54,508 nt of DNA, taken from contig CAIZWI010000193.1 in the NCBI GenBank assembly GCA_903936645.1, forward strand, positions 1 to 54,508, given 5' to 3'. The notes under the pieces were generated by a model that was not told where the DNA came from, ran no database searches, and saw only the letters and a program-made list of their open reading frames with translations. Of the stretch, positions 27,311 to 35,312 are shown piece by piece. This DNA is from an uncultured Verrucomicrobia subdivision 3 bacterium (GTDB lineage Bacteria > Verrucomicrobiota > Verrucomicrobiia > Limisphaerales > UBA11358). Made by a program: the position numbers and the translations under genes. Each line of letters starts with the position of its first letter. Position 1 is the first letter of the stretch.

Positions 27311-27874
27311 ATGGAAAGCAACTTTGATGTTGGTCAGATTGAGCAAGTCTTGTCGCCTTGGGTAACCTTGGTGACCCGGCGGGTGCAATTTCCTAATGAA
27401 AAGCAGGTTCAAGAGTTCCATTCCTTAAAACTGGCCGATTATGCTGCCGTGTTGGCGGTCACGACGGATGGCAAAATTCCCTTGGTTCGTCAATATCGCC
27501 CCGCCCAGCGCCGCCACACCTTGGAGTTGCCTTCGGGCTTGCTCGATCCCACCGAACCTCCGGCCGAGGCCGCCGTTCGGGAATTCTGGGAAGAAACCGG
27601 CCTGCGGGCGGGGCCAAAAGTTGAGCCTTTGGGCAGCCTGTTGCCGGATTCCGGACGCCTCGAAAACCGCATCTGGGGATTCTTTTTGCCGGACGTCACT
27701 CCCGATGAACCCGCACACTGGCAGCCCGAACCCGGCTTGGAAAACCTGCAAGTGACCCGGTCAGAACTCCGGGCGTTGATTTTGGACGGGCAGTTTGACC
27801 ATGCCTTGCATGTGGCGGTGATTGGTCTCGCCCTTGCCCGCGGTTGCTTCACCTTTGGTCCCGGCCCAAGCTAA
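27311..27874 (+). CDS. Nudix hydrolase, ADP-ribose pyrophosphatase-like
   Basis: This 187-residue protein has a perfect Nudix box at residues 76-98: G-x5-E-x7-REFWEETGL, with the metal-binding glutamates in REFWEE. The preceding beta-strands (VRQYRPAQRRHTLELPSGLLDP) match the ADP-ribose/sugar-nucleotide pyrophosphatase group. It likely hydrolyses a nucleoside diphosphate sugar. The ATG at 27311 was chosen because the upstream extension of the frame is not conserved-looking. It lies 12 bases before a nucleotide-sugar dehydrogenase and may share its transcript, possibly turning over sugar nucleotides. Confidence 0.88.
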   Translation: MESNFDVGQIEQVLSPWVTLVTRRVQFPNEKQVQEFHSLKLADYAAVLAVTTDGKIPLVRQYRPAQRRHTLELPSGLLDPTEPPAEAAVREFWEETGLRAGPKVEPLGSLLPDSGRLENRIWGFFLPDVTPDEPAHWQPEPGLENLQVTRSELRALILDGQFDHALHVAVIGLALARGCFTFGPGPS

Positions 27875-27886
27875 ATTTTTAATTTC

Positions 27887-29071
27887 ATGAACTACGACAT
27901 TGTAATTATTGGTGGTCTGGGCCACGTGGGTTTGCCCCTCGGCCTCGTGTGGGCCGATGCCGGTCTGACCGTGGGTGCCTATGATTTGGACAAGGCCAAA
28001 GGCAAGGAAATCAGTGCCGGCCGCATGCCCTTCTTGGAACACGGCTCCGAACCCATCCTGCAACGCGTGTATGGGAAGACCTTTTTCCTGGTCGACGACG
28101 TGGCGGAAATTGCCAATGCCAAATGCGTGCTCATCACCATTGGCACCCCCGTGGATGAATATTTGACCCCGCAACTCATGGTGGTCACCCGCCTCGCCGA
28201 TCAACTCGCCCCGTATTTGCGCAATGGCCAGCATATCATTTTGCGCAGCACCGTGTTCCCCGGCACCACCCGCCGGCTGCAGGATTATTTCGCCGCCAAG
28301 GGCCTGAGCCTCCATCTGTCCTTCTGCCCGGAACGCATTGTGCAAGGCCATGCCGTGAAGGAATTGCGCGAACTGCCGCATATTATTTCCAGCTTTTCCG
28401 AGGAAGGCCGCACCTACTGCAAAGCGATTTTCAAGGTGCTCTGCGACAAGATTGTCGAAGTGGGCGTCGAAGAGGCCGAGCTCGCCAAGCTCTACACCAA
28501 CACCTGGCGCTACATCACCTTTGCCGTGGCCAACCAGTTTTACATGATGACCGAGAAGTGCGGGGCCAGTGTGCGCGAAGTGCATCGGGCCATGACCGAG
28601 GGCTATGAGCGCGGTCGCAATATCCCGCGCCCCGGTTTTACGGCTGGCCCCTGCCTCCTCAAGGACACCATGCAGCTCAGTGCCTTCTACACCAATAATT
28701 TCAACCTCGGTTACGCCGCCATGCAGGTGAATGAAGGGCTGCCCGCCTTTTGCATCGAGCAAATCCGGCAGAATCATGATCTCAAAGGCAAGAAGGTGGG
28801 CTTGCTTGGGATGGCGTTCAAGGCGGATGTGGACGATGTGCGCGACTCCCTTTCCTTCAAATTGCGCAAGCTGCTCACCTTCCACGGGGCCGAGGTCATG
28901 TGCACCGATGAGCATATCCAGGCGCACGACTTTTTCCCATTGGAACAAGTCTTAAATGAAGCCGCCATGTTCATTGTGGGCGTGCCCCATGAACGTTATC
29001 GCACCCTGGTATTTCCCGCCGGCAAACCGGCCTTTAACATCTGGAACATGGATTCCGTGCGAGATATTTAA
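27887..29071 (+). CDS. UDP-glucose/GDP-mannose dehydrogenase family protein (nucleotide-sugar dehydrogenase)
   Basis: This 394-residue protein performs the two-step NAD-dependent oxidation of a UDP- or GDP-sugar to its uronic acid. Its Rossmann motif is GGLGHVGLPLG (9-19). The catalytic Cys is C256 in GFTAGPCLLKD, with K259 and D260 also conserved. The central helix AELAKLYTNTWRYITFA holds the family Lys (about 201). The C-terminal NAD/UDP domain begins KKVGLLGMAFKADVDDVRDS. The pattern suits the WecC-like or UDP-glucose 6-dehydrogenase branches; I cannot choose between them. It starts a cassette with an epimerase, a methyltransferase and a cupin. Confidence 0.9.
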   Translation: MNYDIVIIGGLGHVGLPLGLVWADAGLTVGAYDLDKAKGKEISAGRMPFLEHGSEPILQRVYGKTFFLVDDVAEIANAKCVLITIGTPVDEYLTPQLMVVTRLADQLAPYLRNGQHIILRSTVFPGTTRRLQDYFAAKGLSLHLSFCPERIVQGHAVKELRELPHIISSFSEEGRTYCKAIFKVLCDKIVEVGVEEAELAKLYTNTWRYITFAVANQFYMMTEKCGASVREVHRAMTEGYERGRNIPRPGFTAGPCLLKDTMQLSAFYTNNFNLGYAAMQVNEGLPAFCIEQIRQNHDLKGKKVGLLGMAFKADVDDVRDSLSFKLRKLLTFHGAEVMCTDEHIQAHDFFPLEQVLNEAAMFIVGVPHERYRTLVFPAGKPAFNIWNMDSVRDI

Positions 29072-29082
29072 CCAGCCATCCC

Positions 29083-30084
29083 GTGAAAGCCATTCAAGGT
29101 CGGAAATATTGTGTCACCGGCGGTTCCGGTTTCATCGGCGGCGCTTTGGTGCGCCGCCTGGTTGCCGAAGGGGCCCACGTGCGGGTGCTGGACAATTACC
29201 TGCGCGGCACGCCGCGGCAACTGGCATCCGTCGCGGACCAGGTTGAAATGGTCCAGGGCGATGTGCGCGACCTCCCCACCGTGGTCAAAGCCGCCCAGGG
29301 CTGCGATGCCTTTCTGCACCTGGCCTACTTGAATGGCACCGAGTATTTCTACACCAAACCCGAGCTGGTGTTGGAAATCGCCGTCAAAGGCACCATGAAT
29401 GCCATTGAGGCGGCCATCCAAAATGGCATCAAGGATTTTGTGTTTGCCTCCAGCTCGGAGGTGTACCAAACCCCGCCCCAGATTCCCACCCCGGAATCCG
29501 TTCCTTTGATTGTGCCGGACGTGCTGAACCCCCGCTATTCCTATGGCGGTGGCAAAATTATCGGCGAGCTGCTGTGCATCAATTACGGGCGCCAGCACTT
29601 CGACCGCATGACGATTTTCCGGCCCCATAACGTTTATGGCCCCGACATGGGGGGCGAACACGTCCTGCCCCAGTTCATCCTGCGTGCCAAGGCGGCCGTG
29701 GAAAAAACCCCCGCCGGCCCCGTGCCATTTGCCATTCAAGGGCAGGGTAATGAGACGCGGTCCTTCATTTATATTGATGATTTCACGGATGGTTTGATGC
29801 TGGTCATTGCGCAGGGCCGGCACCAGGAGATCTATCATATTGGCACCCAGGACGAAATTTCCATGCGGGATCTCGCCACTCAGGTGGTTCAGTTTTACGG
29901 GCGCGTCCCCGAACTCCAGCACCTGCCCTTGCCGGCCGGTGGCACCTTGCGCCGCTGCCCGGATATCACCAAATTGCGGGGGCTTGGATTTGTGTCCAAA
30001 ACCTCCCTGGCCGAGGGGATGAAAAAGACCTTCGACTGGTACACCTCTCACGCGGACCTCTACACGGCCCCGCGCAAATTGTAA
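29083..30084 (+). CDS. NAD-dependent nucleotide-sugar epimerase/dehydratase (extended SDR)
   Basis: This 333-residue extended SDR starts at GTG (29083), the only early start before the nucleotide-binding strand. It has TGGSGFIGG at 12-20, FASSSEVY at about 121-128 and the catalytic Y154-G-G-G-K158. The motif IFRPHNVYGPDMG and the C-terminal RSFIYIDDFTDGL are typical of UDP-glucose 4-epimerase/dTDP-glucose dehydratase relatives. It likely epimerises or dehydrates the uronic-acid product of the upstream dehydrogenase (11 bases away). The exact product is unknown. Confidence 0.87.
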   Translation: MKAIQGRKYCVTGGSGFIGGALVRRLVAEGAHVRVLDNYLRGTPRQLASVADQVEMVQGDVRDLPTVVKAAQGCDAFLHLAYLNGTEYFYTKPELVLEIAVKGTMNAIEAAIQNGIKDFVFASSSEVYQTPPQIPTPESVPLIVPDVLNPRYSYGGGKIIGELLCINYGRQHFDRMTIFRPHNVYGPDMGGEHVLPQFILRAKAAVEKTPAGPVPFAIQGQGNETRSFIYIDDFTDGLMLVIAQGRHQEIYHIGTQDEISMRDLATQVVQFYGRVPELQHLPLPAGGTLRRCPDITKLRGLGFVSKTSLAEGMKKTFDWYTSHADLYTAPRKL

Positions 30085-30087
30085 GTT

Positions 30088-31332
30088 ATGTTTCGCACCC
30101 ACTGTATCTGCTGCGGGTCCGCCCGGCTCCACGAAGTCATTAACCTGGGCCTGCATCCCATGGCGGATTCCTTCATCCCCCCGGAACGCTTGTCCGAACC
30201 GGACCAGGTTTTTCCCCTGGCCTGTGATTTCTGCGCGGACTGCGGGCAGATTCAAAACCGCACCGTCACCGCCCCGGAAGAGCGTTATGCGGCCGTGGAT
30301 TATTCCTACACCTCCTCCAATTCCAAGACCTCGCGCGACCACTGGCAGGCCTATGCCCGGCGGGTGGCCGGCCAGGTCGGCCTGGGGGCGGGGGACACCG
30401 TGGTGGAGGTCGGTTCCAATGACGGGTATTTAAGCGCCTGCTTCGCGGAAACCGGGGCCCAGGTCCTCGGCGTGGATGCCGCCCCGGTGATGGCCCGCCT
30501 GGCGCAGGAGCGCGGGGTGAAGACCATCAACGCCTTTTTCAAAGCCGACACGCTTCCCCAAATCCGCGCCGCCTTGCCCCGCGCGCCCAAATTAATCGTC
30601 GCCAACAACGTGTACAACCACGCCGATGACCCGCTGGGTTTTACACAAACGGTGAAGGCCCTGCTGGCCCCCGGCGGCACCTTCGTGTTTGAACTGCCTT
30701 ACTGGGCCGTGTCTGTGCGGGAACTCAAGTTCGACATGATCTACCACGAACATGTGAACTGGTTCACCGTGACTTACGCCCAGAATCTGGTTGCCCGCGC
30801 CGGCCTCCAGGTCGTGCACGTTGAAGAGGTCGATTATCACGGCGGCTCCCTCCGCGTGTTTGTCCAGCATCCCGACAGCCTCGCGGCGAATTTCGCCGGC
30901 CTTCCGCCCTGGCAGGCGTATCTCGCCCAGGAACTGGCCCTGGGACTGTTCGATCCTGTCACTTACCAGGCCTATGCCCGGCGGGTGCGCCAGCGGCGCG
31001 ATCGCTTTCTGGCCCATCTCTACCAGCTCAAGACCCAGGGTGCGGCCATCGTCTGCGTGGGGGCCGCCGCCAAGGGCAACACCTTCCTGAATTATTATAA
31101 TTTGGACGCATCCGTCATCGATTACGTCACGGATTCCTCGCCCGCCAAGATCGGCAAGGCCACCCCGCGCACCCGCATCCCCATCGTCCCCGATGACGCC
31201 CTGGCCAAATATGAAAATGTCCACGCCATCATCACCTCCTGGAACTTGTCCGGCCCGCTCCAGAACATTTTGTTGAAGGTCAATCCCCGCATCCAGTTTT
31301 TAAACCCCTACGCCACCGAATATGATTCTTAA
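30088..31332 (+). CDS. Zinc-site class I methyltransferase, NDP-sugar C-methyltransferase-like
   Basis: This 414-residue protein has the three-part layout of sugar C-methyltransferases. The N-terminal zinc-binding domain has cysteines C6, C8/C9, C46, C49 and C52. The SAM-binding Rossmann domain has VVEVGSNDGYL at about 105-115. The C-terminal domain holds GAAAKGNTFLNYY and PRIQFLNPYATEY, typical of the Methyltransf_13/23/14 set (TylC3, NovU type). Such enzymes add a methyl group to a carbon of a keto-sugar nucleotide, so the cassette probably makes a branched, C-methylated sugar. It is 3 bases after the epimerase and overlaps the next start by 11 bases. Confidence 0.87.
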   Translation: MFRTHCICCGSARLHEVINLGLHPMADSFIPPERLSEPDQVFPLACDFCADCGQIQNRTVTAPEERYAAVDYSYTSSNSKTSRDHWQAYARRVAGQVGLGAGDTVVEVGSNDGYLSACFAETGAQVLGVDAAPVMARLAQERGVKTINAFFKADTLPQIRAALPRAPKLIVANNVYNHADDPLGFTQTVKALLAPGGTFVFELPYWAVSVRELKFDMIYHEHVNWFTVTYAQNLVARAGLQVVHVEEVDYHGGSLRVFVQHPDSLAANFAGLPPWQAYLAQELALGLFDPVTYQAYARRVRQRRDRFLAHLYQLKTQGAAIVCVGAAAKGNTFLNYYNLDASVIDYVTDSSPAKIGKATPRTRIPIVPDDALAKYENVHAIITSWNLSGPLQNILLKVNPRIQFLNPYATEYDS

Positions 31333-31714
31333 AAAAATTGTGCCTGCGACCAGTGATGAACGGGGCAGCATCTCCGACATTTTCTACCAAACCTCCATCC
31401 AACACGCCGCCATCATCGAGTCCCTGCAGGCCGGCGTGGTTCGCGGCAACCATTACCACAAACAAACCACGCAGTCGGTGTTTGTGATCAAAGGCAGGTT
31501 CCGTTATTGGTGGCAGCCCGTGGATCGCAGCCAGCCCCCGCAATCCGTGCTCGTGGAGGCCAATGACCTGATCACTTCCCCGCCCAACGAGATTCATACC
31601 ATGGAAATGCTCGAGCCGAACACGTTCATCGTCTTCAGCAGCGGCCCCCGCGGCGGCCAGGATTATGAGAGCGACACCTTCCGGGTGCCCTCCATTGTCC
31701 CGCCGCAGGGTTGA
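31322..31714 (+). CDS. Cupin-fold sugar-nucleotide processing protein
   Basis: This 130-residue single-domain cupin has the metal-site residues H44-Y-H46 in RGNHYHKQ, Q50 in the Glu position, and H92 in NEIHTME. The size and the GVVRGNHYHKQTTQSVFVIKG motif resemble FdtA/WxcM-like sugar isomerases and dTDP-sugar epimerase-type cupins. It overlaps the methyltransferase gene by 11 bases and is the last gene of the run, so it likely isomerises or epimerises the same keto-sugar. It ends 14 bases from the convergent glmM gene, with no clear terminator between. Confidence 0.8.
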   Translation: MILKKIVPATSDERGSISDIFYQTSIQHAAIIESLQAGVVRGNHYHKQTTQSVFVIKGRFRYWWQPVDRSQPPQSVLVEANDLITSPPNEIHTMEMLEPNTFIVFSSGPRGGQDYESDTFRVPSIVPPQG

Positions 31715-31728
31715 GGCGGCCTCGCGGT

Positions 31729-33114
31729 CTAGCTGCCAATCTGGAGTTGCAGCTCCGCCATGATTTGTTTGGTCCAGTGCTGCAAGGCGGCTTGATCGCG
31801 ACCCTCCACGAGCAGCCGAATCTTCGGTTCGGTGCCCGAGTAGCGCAGCAGCAGTCGTCCGCCCTGCGCTTGCAGGGCCGTTTCCGCGGCATTCACCAGC
31901 CGGTTCACCGCGCTGAGTTCCGCCAGGGGGCGCTTCTCCCGCACCTTGAGGTTCGTCACCAGTTGCGGAAACCGGGTCCAGCATTGGGCCAGTTGCGAAA
32001 GCGGCAGTTGCCGGGCCTTCATGATCCGCAGGATTTGCAAGGCAGCCACCAGGCCGTCCCCCGTGCTGCTATAATCTTTGAAGATTAAATGGCCGCTTTG
32101 CTCGCCCCCAAAGTTATAGCCGCCCCGCAACATTTCATCGATCACATGCTTGTCACCCACCGGGGTGCGCAGCATCGTGCCCCCGGCCTGTTTGATGGCC
32201 TCTTCCAGTCCGGCGTTACTCATCACGGTACTGACCAGCGTGTCGTGTGCCAGGGTCTTTTCCTTGAGCATGTCCAGTGCCGCGATGGCCATGATGTCGT
32301 CGCCATCAATCAACCGGCCGTTTTCATCGCACAGGATCACCCGGTCGGCATCCCCGTCGTGGGCGATGCCCACATGCGCCCCGTGCGCCACCACGCTCTG
32401 GCACATCGCCTCGGGAAACAGTGAGCCGCAGTGTTCATTGATGTTTTTCCCGTCGGGCTTGTTCCCCGTCACGATGATGTCGGCCCCCAGCTCACGCAGC
32501 ACGGCAGGCGTGGATTTGTAGGCCGCCCCGTTCCCACAATCCACCACAATGCGCATGCCTTCCAGCGTGAGGGCGCGCGGAAAACTGGCTTTTGCGTATT
32601 CGATGTAACGGCCCAGGGCGTCGTCAATCCGCACCGCTTTGCCGATCTCCGGGGCCTTGGGCGGGATGGATTCAATCTCGCCACTGAATACCAGTTGTTC
32701 AATGCGGCTTTCCACCTGGTCATCCAGTTTGAAACCATCCGCCCGGAAAAATTTGATGCCATTATCGGTGTACGGATTGTGGGACGCCGTAATGACTATG
32801 CCCGCATCCGCCCGCAGGCTGCGGGTAATGTAGGCGACCCCGGGGGTCGGCAGCGGGCCGATGAAAAGCACGTCCACCCCACTGGAGAGAATGCCCGAGG
32901 AAATGGCATTTTCGAGCATGTATCCGGAAAGCCGGGTGTCCTTCCCCAGCACAATGCGGTGGGGGCCGTGGCCCCGGGCCTGCCGCTGGCGGGTTTTGAA
33001 AACATGGGCCGCGGCACGCCCCAGCTTGAGGGCGGTTTCCGCGGTCACCGGTTCAATGTTCGCGGTGCCCCGCACGCCGTCGGTGCCGAAGATTTTGTGG
33101 TTGGATTGCTTCAT
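31729..33114 (-). CDS. glmM: Phosphoglucosamine mutase GlmM
   Basis: This 461-residue enzyme converts glucosamine-6-phosphate to glucosamine-1-phosphate for UDP-GlcNAc and peptidoglycan synthesis. It opens with FGTDGVRGTAN. The phosphoserine is S111 in TASHNPYTDNGIKF, the metal loop is DGDADR (about 250), and the sugar and phosphate loops (GEQSGH; LLRYSGTEPKIR) are intact. The length fits GlmM. It is the last gene after cdaA and cdaR, the known conserved order in many bacteria, where GlmM and CdaR modulate the cyclase. Confidence 0.95.
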   Translation of the reverse strand: MKQSNHKIFGTDGVRGTANIEPVTAETALKLGRAAAHVFKTRQRQARGHGPHRIVLGKDTRLSGYMLENAISSGILSSGVDVLFIGPLPTPGVAYITRSLRADAGIVITASHNPYTDNGIKFFRADGFKLDDQVESRIEQLVFSGEIESIPPKAPEIGKAVRIDDALGRYIEYAKASFPRALTLEGMRIVVDCGNGAAYKSTPAVLRELGADIIVTGNKPDGKNINEHCGSLFPEAMCQSVVAHGAHVGIAHDGDADRVILCDENGRLIDGDDIMAIAALDMLKEKTLAHDTLVSTVMSNAGLEEAIKQAGGTMLRTPVGDKHVIDEMLRGGYNFGGEQSGHLIFKDYSSTGDGLVAALQILRIMKARQLPLSQLAQCWTRFPQLVTNLKVREKRPLAELSAVNRLVNAAETALQAQGGRLLLRYSGTEPKIRLLVEGRDQAALQHWTKQIMAELQLQIGS

Positions 33115-33151
33115 GAGTTGAAATTATTGGGGAGCGGTGGGCAGGCTGAAC

Positions 33152-33559
33152 TTACCGCTTGGGCGGCAGGATCACGCCCACTTTGGCCGGGGTGACCGAA
33201 ATTAACGTCACCCCCGCCGGCGTGGAAACGTCCACGCGGCGGTTCAAATCTTTCACGTCGCCAATCTCCGTCAGGTCCACCATCGGGCGCACCTGACTGG
33301 CTTGCAAGCCCGCCATGATTTCCGGTGGCCCGCTCACCTTGATGGATACTGTGCTGGGGATGACCCGAAAAAATCTCACGTCCGATGCGGTGGAAACAAT
33401 GAGCACGGGCAGGCTTTCAAAAGTCACGACACTGCCCGCCAGCGGCACCTCCGGGGTTTGTGCCTCGCGGTAGATGCGGTCCACCGTGAGCCACAGCACC
33501 AACGCCAGAAACAGGGAAAATAATTTCCACGGCAGATCTTTGACGAGTAAATCCCTCAT
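33152..33559 (-). CDS. cdaR: YbbR/CdaR-like membrane-anchored protein
   Basis: This 135-residue protein has one N-terminal transmembrane helix (DLPWKLFSLFLALVLWLTVD) and a single YbbR-type beta domain outside the membrane. It is shorter than Firmicute CdaR, which usually carries several YbbR repeats. Its place between cdaA and glmM supports a role as CdaA partner or regulator. The symbol is assigned by synteny and the domain, not by a full-length match. Confidence 0.82.
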   Translation of the reverse strand: MRDLLVKDLPWKLFSLFLALVLWLTVDRIYREAQTPEVPLAGSVVTFESLPVLIVSTASDVRFFRVIPSTVSIKVSGPPEIMAGLQASQVRPMVDLTEIGDVKDLNRRVDVSTPAGVTLISVTPAKVGVILPPKR

Positions 33560-33569
33560 GCGTTCATGC

Positions 33570-34436
33570 TCATTTATTGCCGGGGCGCGCGGGCTGGCGC
33601 GGGCTTTGCTTGGTAATTACGGCCGGGCCGGTGGCCGGCCGGTCGGCAAAACGCTGCCGGAACCAGGCCGCCGCCCCCCGGGCGTGCGCCGGCCGGACAA
33701 TGACGGAAGTCAGGAAGGACCGCAATTCTTCTGGGGTCACCCCGCGCACCAACTGGCCCTTGTAAGCATGGGAAATCATCCCCGTTTCCTCGGATACCAC
33801 CACGACAACTGCATCCGTTTCCTCGCTCAGCCCGATGGCCGCCCGGTGGCGGGTGCCCAGGGTTTTGTTCAAATCCTTGCGCTGGGTCAGTGGAAAAATA
33901 CAGGCCGCGTAGGCGATGCGGTCCCCCTTGATGATCACCCCGCCGTCGTGAATGGCATTATTCGGGAAGAAAATCGTCTCCAGCATCTCGGGCGTGGCAT
34001 CACAATCCACCCGGATCCCCGATTCCACCGCCTCCTGCAACTGGATGGATTGCTCCACCGCAATCAGGGCGCCAATGCGAATGTCCGCCAGTCGTTCCAC
34101 CGTCTGGATGATCACCTCAATGCTTTCCCGCTGCTCGCTGGTGCTGGCAAACAGGGGCAGGCTGCCCAGCTCCGCCAGCATGCGCCGCAGCTCCGGTTGA
34201 AAGATCACCAGCACCGCCACCGCGAAGAAGGCTGAAAAGGTGCCCAGCAACAAGCGCAAGATCTTTAAATCCAGCGCCGTGGTGACCAGCGTGAGGGCCA
34301 GCAGCACCAGGACAAAGCCAATCACCACCGGCCAGCCCCGGGTGCCCCGCAAAAAGCGAAAGGCATAGTAAATCGTGACCGCGAGGATCAGGATTTCCAA
34401 CGCCGGCCGCCATATGATTTGCAAGTACATCCCCAT
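33570..34436 (-). CDS. cdaA: Membrane diadenylate cyclase CdaA (c-di-AMP synthase)
   Basis: This 288-residue protein has three N-terminal transmembrane helices (about 10-80) followed by a DAC domain that makes c-di-AMP from two ATP. The active-site motifs are AIHDGGVII (D164-G165-G166) and GTRHRAAIG (R196-H197-R198). In most cyclases the first reads DGA, so the third residue is Gly instead of Ala here, a mild change. The ~25-residue C-terminal tail (PATGPAVITKQSPRQP...) is low in complexity and basic. Its ATG shares one base with the folP stop, so they are coupled. Confidence 0.93.
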   Translation of the reverse strand: MGMYLQIIWRPALEILILAVTIYYAFRFLRGTRGWPVVIGFVLVLLALTLVTTALDLKILRLLLGTFSAFFAVAVLVIFQPELRRMLAELGSLPLFASTSEQRESIEVIIQTVERLADIRIGALIAVEQSIQLQEAVESGIRVDCDATPEMLETIFFPNNAIHDGGVIIKGDRIAYAACIFPLTQRKDLNKTLGTRHRAAIGLSEETDAVVVVVSEETGMISHAYKGQLVRGVTPEELRSFLTSVIVRPAHARGAAAWFRQRFADRPATGPAVITKQSPRQPARPGNK

Positions 34437-35275
34437 TATTTTCGGTGAGCCAGGATGGCCTCAGTCATGCGCACCGCCTGCACCGTGGCCGCAACATCAT
34501 GGGTGCGAATGAATTGGACGCCCGCCGCTATCGCCATGCTGGCGCAAGCCAGCGAAGCGGGCAAGCGTTCATTTAGCGCGGTGTTCAATAATTTATGAAT
34601 GAAGGATTTGCGGGATACACCCAGCAAGGTGGGCCGTTTAAACCGGGCGAACTCCCCCAGTCCAGCCAGTAATTGCAAATTGTGTTCCAGGGTTTTGCCA
34701 AACCCAATGCCCACGTCCAAAACGATGTGCTCGGCGGGCACCCCCGCCCGCTCAATTTGGTCCAGTCGGTCCGCAAAAAAAGCCGCCACCTCCCGGACCA
34801 CATCGTGGTAAGCCGGCGCGGTCTGCATGGTGGCCGGCGGCCCCTGGGCGTGCATGCAAATATAACCCGCCCCCGCCTCGGCGACCACTTTCCAGAGGCT
34901 GTCATCACGGCGGTGGGCGGCGACATCATTGACGATGCATGCCCCGGCGGCCAGCGCGGCCCGGGCCACGGCGGGTTTGGTGGTGTCAATGGACAGCGCC
35001 ACCCTGGTTTGGGCCGCCAGTGCCGCGATGACCGGAATCACCCGGGCGAGCTCCTCGTCCTCCGTTGCCGGTGCGGCCCCCGGGCGCGATGAGTCCCCGC
35101 CAATATCCAGAATTTCTGCCCCCTCCGCCACCAGTTCCAATCCGTGGGCGACCGCCGCCGCCGGATCCAAAAATCGGCCGCCATCATAGAACGAATCCGG
35201 CGTCACATTGACAATCCCCATCACCACCGCCGCACGCGGAAAACTCCATTCAAACTGGCGGGCGCGAAAAATCAT
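34436..35275 (-). CDS. folP: Dihydropteroate synthase FolP
   Basis: This 279-residue enzyme condenses p-aminobenzoate with hydroxymethyl-dihydropterin pyrophosphate in folate synthesis. It shows MGIVNVTPDSFYDGG, DIGGDSSRPGA, SIDTTKPAVA, IVNDVAA, LDVGIGFGKT, LLGVSRKSFI and a terminal RTHDVA, all family signatures. The length is usual. Upstream within 37 bases is the sugar-phosphate transferase gene. Its placement before cdaA probably reflects shared transcription, not shared function. Confidence 0.95.
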   Translation of the reverse strand: MIFRARQFEWSFPRAAVVMGIVNVTPDSFYDGGRFLDPAAAVAHGLELVAEGAEILDIGGDSSRPGAAPATEDEELARVIPVIAALAAQTRVALSIDTTKPAVARAALAAGACIVNDVAAHRRDDSLWKVVAEAGAGYICMHAQGPPATMQTAPAYHDVVREVAAFFADRLDQIERAGVPAEHIVLDVGIGFGKTLEHNLQLLAGLGEFARFKRPTLLGVSRKSFIHKLLNTALNERLPASLACASMAIAAGVQFIRTHDVAATVQAVRMTEAILAHRK

Positions 35276-35312
35276 GATGGCAAAACCGAACCGGGGGCAC
35301 CAACCGGCAAAT

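Noticed and set aside
27761..30342. Two long minus-strand frames opposite the nucleotide-sugar genes
   Set aside because: Both mirror well-recognised plus-strand enzymes and show the Gly/His-rich composition of shadow frames.
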